A stretch of DNA of 7,443 nt from SZUA-521 sp041738285 (GTDB taxonomy: Bacteria > Pseudomonadota > Gammaproteobacteria > Pseudomonadales > Azotimanducaceae). Below the pieces are notes generated by a model. It was given only the letters and a program-made list of their open reading frames with translations, ran no database searches and was not told where the DNA came from. Shown here piece after piece: positions 5,690 to 7,443 of the stretch (position 1 is the stretch's first letter; every line of letters begins with the position of its first letter). The stretch lies in the NCBI GenBank assembly GCA_041738285.1, contig JBGSQB010000046.1, forward strand, positions 1 through 7,443. The letters run 5' to 3'. The position numbers were made by a program, and so were the translations under genes.

Positions 5690-6927
5690 CGCGCCGGTCC
5701 CGCAATCAGCATCATCGCGAGCGTACGTCCCGTGTTGTACAGGCGTGGGGCGGCAAGTGACGCCGGCAGTAGCGCGGCCTGTTCCGGCGCAAGGGCAATA
5801 CCGTTGGCTTCGATGCTGCCGCTCACGCATATGGCAAGACAATGGTGCTGATTGCTCGGGATCGTGATGGCGGCGCCCTCGCGCAGACGAATGCGCTGCA
5901 CCGAGAAGTCAGAGAACGAGGCGACACGCTCGATGTGTATGCCGTCGTCGGCCGGATGAAGTTGCTCGAACTGAGGTTCCGGCGGTGCGTCGAGTGACAT
6001 GATCGACACCGCTTCGTCGCTGTCCCAATGCGGCTGGGTCATGACGCGCTGAGTGAAGGAGATGATCTTGCGCTCGTACACCGGCGTCTGAAATTCGATC
6101 ACACGTACTCCATGTTGAAGAGAATGCGGCACGTGCGGGGGCACTTGCACGACGTCGCCTGCCCGCAGGGTTCGCAGCGCCGTGAAGGCTTCCATTGCCT
6201 GTCGCAGCTCTACCTCATGGGTATGCAGACCTGGGTCGTCTTCGCCGGCGTCAATTGCACGCCGCACCGACTGATAGTCGGTGACCGCGCGCAGGTAGTC
6301 CCGCTTGAACCGCTCATCGTCAGCATAACCCTTGCGCACGTCCTGGTTCATGCCGAATCGGATCGCGCCGACACCGGTGGGCCACGCGATCGGGTCGATG
6401 TGAGTCACGACGTAGACTTCGCGCTTGTGTTCGTGCAGTTCGAAGTACAGGTCCCCTGTAGTGGGGCGGGGCGACGGATCGAGCACCTTCAGCAGCGTCA
6501 GCGGTGCATCCCCCTGCAGGTGTCGAGGTGCAAGCGCCAGGGCCCATGGTAGGGGTGAGGCGTGGCGGCCGTCCGTGACGAGCGCAACGCCGCGCGCTTC
6601 GACGCCGGTGTACCAGATCTCGCGTCCCCATGGCTTGGCCACGGCGACGGTTGTAAGGCGCATGGGCGCCGAGAAATCGATGATCGCGGCGCGGCATTGA
6701 TCCGCGGCACCGTCGAAGGAGTCGACTGCACTGATCGTTGCGTCGGTGACGAATCCCCGCACTGAGTCCCCGCTCAACTCGTACACGGCGGTGAGCGCCA
6801 CGCGCGTCGCCGCACCCGTCCACGGTGTATCGAGCGTGAACGGCTGCACCAGGATCGACGTCTCCTGCGTGCGTGCGCGTGCAGCCAGGAGATCGTCCAG
6901 ATCGGGCGTCGTGAGAACTGGCTTCAA
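5686..6927 (-). CDS. Class I mannose-6-phosphate isomerase-like cupin protein
   Basis: 413 residues. The resemblance to class I phosphomannose isomerase (ManA) is in motif order: VAKPWGREIWYTG (95-107), LLKVLD (145-150), FELHEHKREVYVV (162-174), PPHVPHSLQHG (263-273), then VIEFQTPVYERKII (276-289), matching the ManA segments KPWGG, QVHP, KPE, HALG and the EVQQPSD-type stretch. A second cupin-like C-terminal domain follows (about 330-405: AITIPSNQHHCLAICVSG). Candidate metal ligands are E163 (in place of the usual Gln), H165, E170 and H268 or H265. The usual loop between QVHP and KPE is nearly absent, and an N-terminal extension of about 95 residues precedes the KPWG motif. It may therefore be a sugar-phosphate isomerase of changed specificity or a cupin of another kind; true ManA activity is not assured. 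TTG at 6927 is the only possible start, since TAA lies 11 codons upstream in frame with no other start codon between. No ribosome site is seen, but a mini-ORF stop overlaps this start. Its own stop overlaps the phosphoesterase ATG. Confidence 0.8.
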   Translation of the reverse strand: MKPVLTTPDLDDLLAARARTQETSILVQPFTLDTPWTGAATRVALTAVYELSGDSVRGFVTDATISAVDSFDGAADQCRAAIIDFSAPMRLTTVAVAKPWGREIWYTGVEARGVALVTDGRHASPLPWALALAPRHLQGDAPLTLLKVLDPSPRPTTGDLYFELHEHKREVYVVTHIDPIAWPTGVGAIRFGMNQDVRKGYADDERFKRDYLRAVTDYQSVRRAIDAGEDDPGLHTHEVELRQAMEAFTALRTLRAGDVVQVPPHVPHSLQHGVRVIEFQTPVYERKIISFTQRVMTQPHWDSDEAVSIMSLDAPPEPQFEQLHPADDGIHIERVASFSDFSVQRIRLREGAAITIPSNQHHCLAICVSGSIEANGIALAPEQAALLPASLAAPRLYNTGRTLAMMLIAGPAR

Positions 6928-6950
6928 CGAACAGTGCGGTCGGGCTGCAT
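6924..6950 (-). CDS. Possible 8-codon leader ORF (MQPDRTVR) overlapping the isomerase-like start
   Basis: An ATG at 6950 opens MQPDRTVR, with TGA at 6926-6924 overlapping the TTG start of the next gene (6927-6925) as TTGA. The ATG lies 6 bases after the -10 box at 6957-6962, so the predicted transcript would begin on or within a base or two of it and could be leaderless. The main gene has no visible Shine-Dalgarno, so ribosomes ending on this mini-ORF could restart at the TTG. This is inference from spacing; a chance ORF of this size is common. Confidence 0.3.
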   Translation of the reverse strand: MQPDRTVR

Positions 6951-6956
6951 GCGGCG

Positions 6957-6962
6957 ATTATA
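6957..6962 (-). promoter_or_regulatory. -10 promoter element (TATAAT) for the minus-strand operon
   Basis: A perfect TATAAT on the minus strand, 29 bases upstream of the TTG start at 6927 and within the divergent gap. The -35 region at 16 to 18 bases spacing reads roughly CGGGTG/GGGTGT, a poor match to TTGACA, so an activator or another sigma factor may be needed. The AT-rich hexamer stands out in high-GC surroundings. Confidence 0.55.
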
Positions 6963-6964
6963 GT
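6959..6964 (+). promoter_or_regulatory. Possible -10 element (TATAGT) for alkA, overlapping the divergent -10
   Basis: TATAGT on the plus strand ends 7 bases before the alkA ATG at 6972, so transcription would begin at or next to the start codon, giving a leaderless mRNA. It shares four bases with the minus-strand TATAAT. No -35 matching TTGACA is seen at the usual distance, so this site is weaker evidence than the minus-strand one. Confidence 0.35.
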
Positions 6965-6971
6965 GTCGTCG

Positions 6972-7443
6972 ATGAAGAACACCCGGTCCTTGCGGCTGCC
7001 GATCACGCCACCGTATGACGTGCAGTGGATGCTCGATTTCCTCGCGCGGCGCGCGATTGCCGGCATTGAAGCCGTGGATGGCAATTGTTATGAGCGCACA
7101 CTGCCAGATGGGCGGCTGCGCGTTTGGTTGGCGCACGACAGCGCACGGGTCGAGGCGCCACGGACGATAGAGGAAGGACTGCTCAGACAGCGGGTGCGGG
7201 ATCTGTTCGACCTCGATTCAAACGCGGCGGCAATCGATGCGCACTTGTCGAAGGATGCGGACATGGCAGTCCGGGTGCGCGCGCGGCCGGGATTGCGCGT
7301 ACCGGGGGCGTGGAGCACGTATGAACTCGCGATTCGCGCCATTCTCGGGCAGCAGGTGAGCGTCGATCGTGCCACCCGTCTTGCGCAGGCGTTGGTGAGC
7401 CGGTATGGCACGGCGGGTGACTTTCCATCGCCTTCGCGCCTGG
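6972..7443 (+). CDS. alkA: DNA-3-methyladenine glycosylase II (AlkA), N-terminal part, cut by window edge
   Basis: The plus-strand frame is open from ATG at 6972 to the window end, 157 residues with no stop. It matches the AlkA architecture. The N-terminal AlkA_N domain has LRLPITPPYDVQWMLDFLARR (split here: LRLPITPPYD, then VQWMLDFLARR), IAGIEAVDG and VRDLFDLDSNAAAIDAHL. RARPGLRVPGAWSTYELA and the hallmark ILGQQVSV (124-131) then begin the helix-hairpin-helix glycosylase core. The catalytic aspartate and the HhH itself lie beyond the window. The enzyme excises alkylated bases (3-methyladenine and others) in the cytoplasm as the first step of base excision repair. Upstream in frame is TGA at 6912; GTG at 6963 is an alternative start adding three residues. 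It is not fused to an Ada or AraC-type domain, because the upstream DNA belongs to the divergent gene. No Shine-Dalgarno precedes the ATG. Confidence 0.9.
   Translation, partial: MKNTRSLRLPITPPYDVQWMLDFLARRAIAGIEAVDGNCYERTLPDGRLRVWLAHDSARVEAPRTIEEGLLRQRVRDLFDLDSNAAAIDAHLSKDADMAVRVRARPGLRVPGAWSTYELAIRAILGQQVSVDRATRLAQALVSRYGTAGDFPSPSRL

Noticed and set aside
5001..5705. Minus-strand 234-codon ORF inside the phosphoesterase
   Set aside because: It is out of frame with the phosphoesterase motifs, and its composition is dominated by Arg, Ala and His.
5690..5842. N-terminal extension of the phosphoesterase from an ATG at 5842
   Set aside because: The extra 51 residues overlap conserved-looking C-terminal cupin sequence on the same strand and have Cys/Arg-rich shadow composition. 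The ATG at 5689 gives an ATGA overlap and a normal membrane N-terminus.
6924..7136. Minus-strand 70-codon ORF overlapping alkA
   Set aside because: It lies opposite the conserved AlkA N-terminal domain and crosses the promoter region. Only its last 8 codons are kept, as a possible leader ORF.

Overview
This is a high-GC bacterial window in which nearly every base is coding. There are no RNA genes, insertion sequences, CRISPR arrays or long repeats. Codon bias, GC content, gene content (AlkA, enoyl-CoA hydratases, glyoxalase-II-like hydrolase) and a canonical TATAAT box suggest a proteobacterium, perhaps a gammaproteobacterium, but this placement is weak because no rRNA or taxon marker is present.

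Layout. Six genes run on the minus strand from about 6.93 kb down to the left edge, and one gene diverges on the plus strand at the right edge. In transcription order the minus-strand genes are: (1) a class I phosphomannose-isomerase-like double cupin (6927 to 5686); (2) a four-helix membrane-anchored calcineurin-type metallophosphoesterase of YkuE/YaeI type (5689 to 4589); (3) a 788-residue membrane protein joining a two-helix membrane anchor, two RCK/TrkA-N-like Rossmann domains, a RyR domain and a SLOG-like nucleotide-binding domain (4576 to 2210); (4) a glyoxalase-II/ETHE1-type metallo-beta-lactamase-fold hydrolase (2173 to 1493); (5) a crotonase-family protein lacking both hydratase glutamates (1493 to 639); (6) a second crotonase cut by the window edge (642 to 1). 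Junctions are ATGA overlap, 12-bp gap, 36-bp gap, TGATG overlap and ATGA overlap, so the set reads as one operon or two closely abutting ones. The plus-strand gene from 6972 is the N-terminal part of alkA (DNA-3-methyladenine glycosylase II). Both edge genes are open to the window end.

The 44-bp divergent gap (6928 to 6971) holds a perfect TATAAT on the minus strand overlapping a TATAGT on the plus strand. From the usual spacing, both transcripts would begin at or next to an ATG. On the minus side that ATG opens an 8-codon mini-ORF whose TGA overlaps the TTG start of the isomerase-like gene.

How the genes may work together. The left half (MBL hydrolase plus two crotonases) looks like acyl-CoA or thioester metabolism. 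The right half (RCK-RyR-SLOG protein, membrane phosphoesterase, cupin) has the look of a nucleotide-sensing or nucleotide-processing membrane module. This is inferred from domain types, not shown by the sequence. The RCK-RyR-SLOG protein and its tight link to a phosphoesterase and a sugar-phosphate-isomerase-like protein are the most unusual content of the window.
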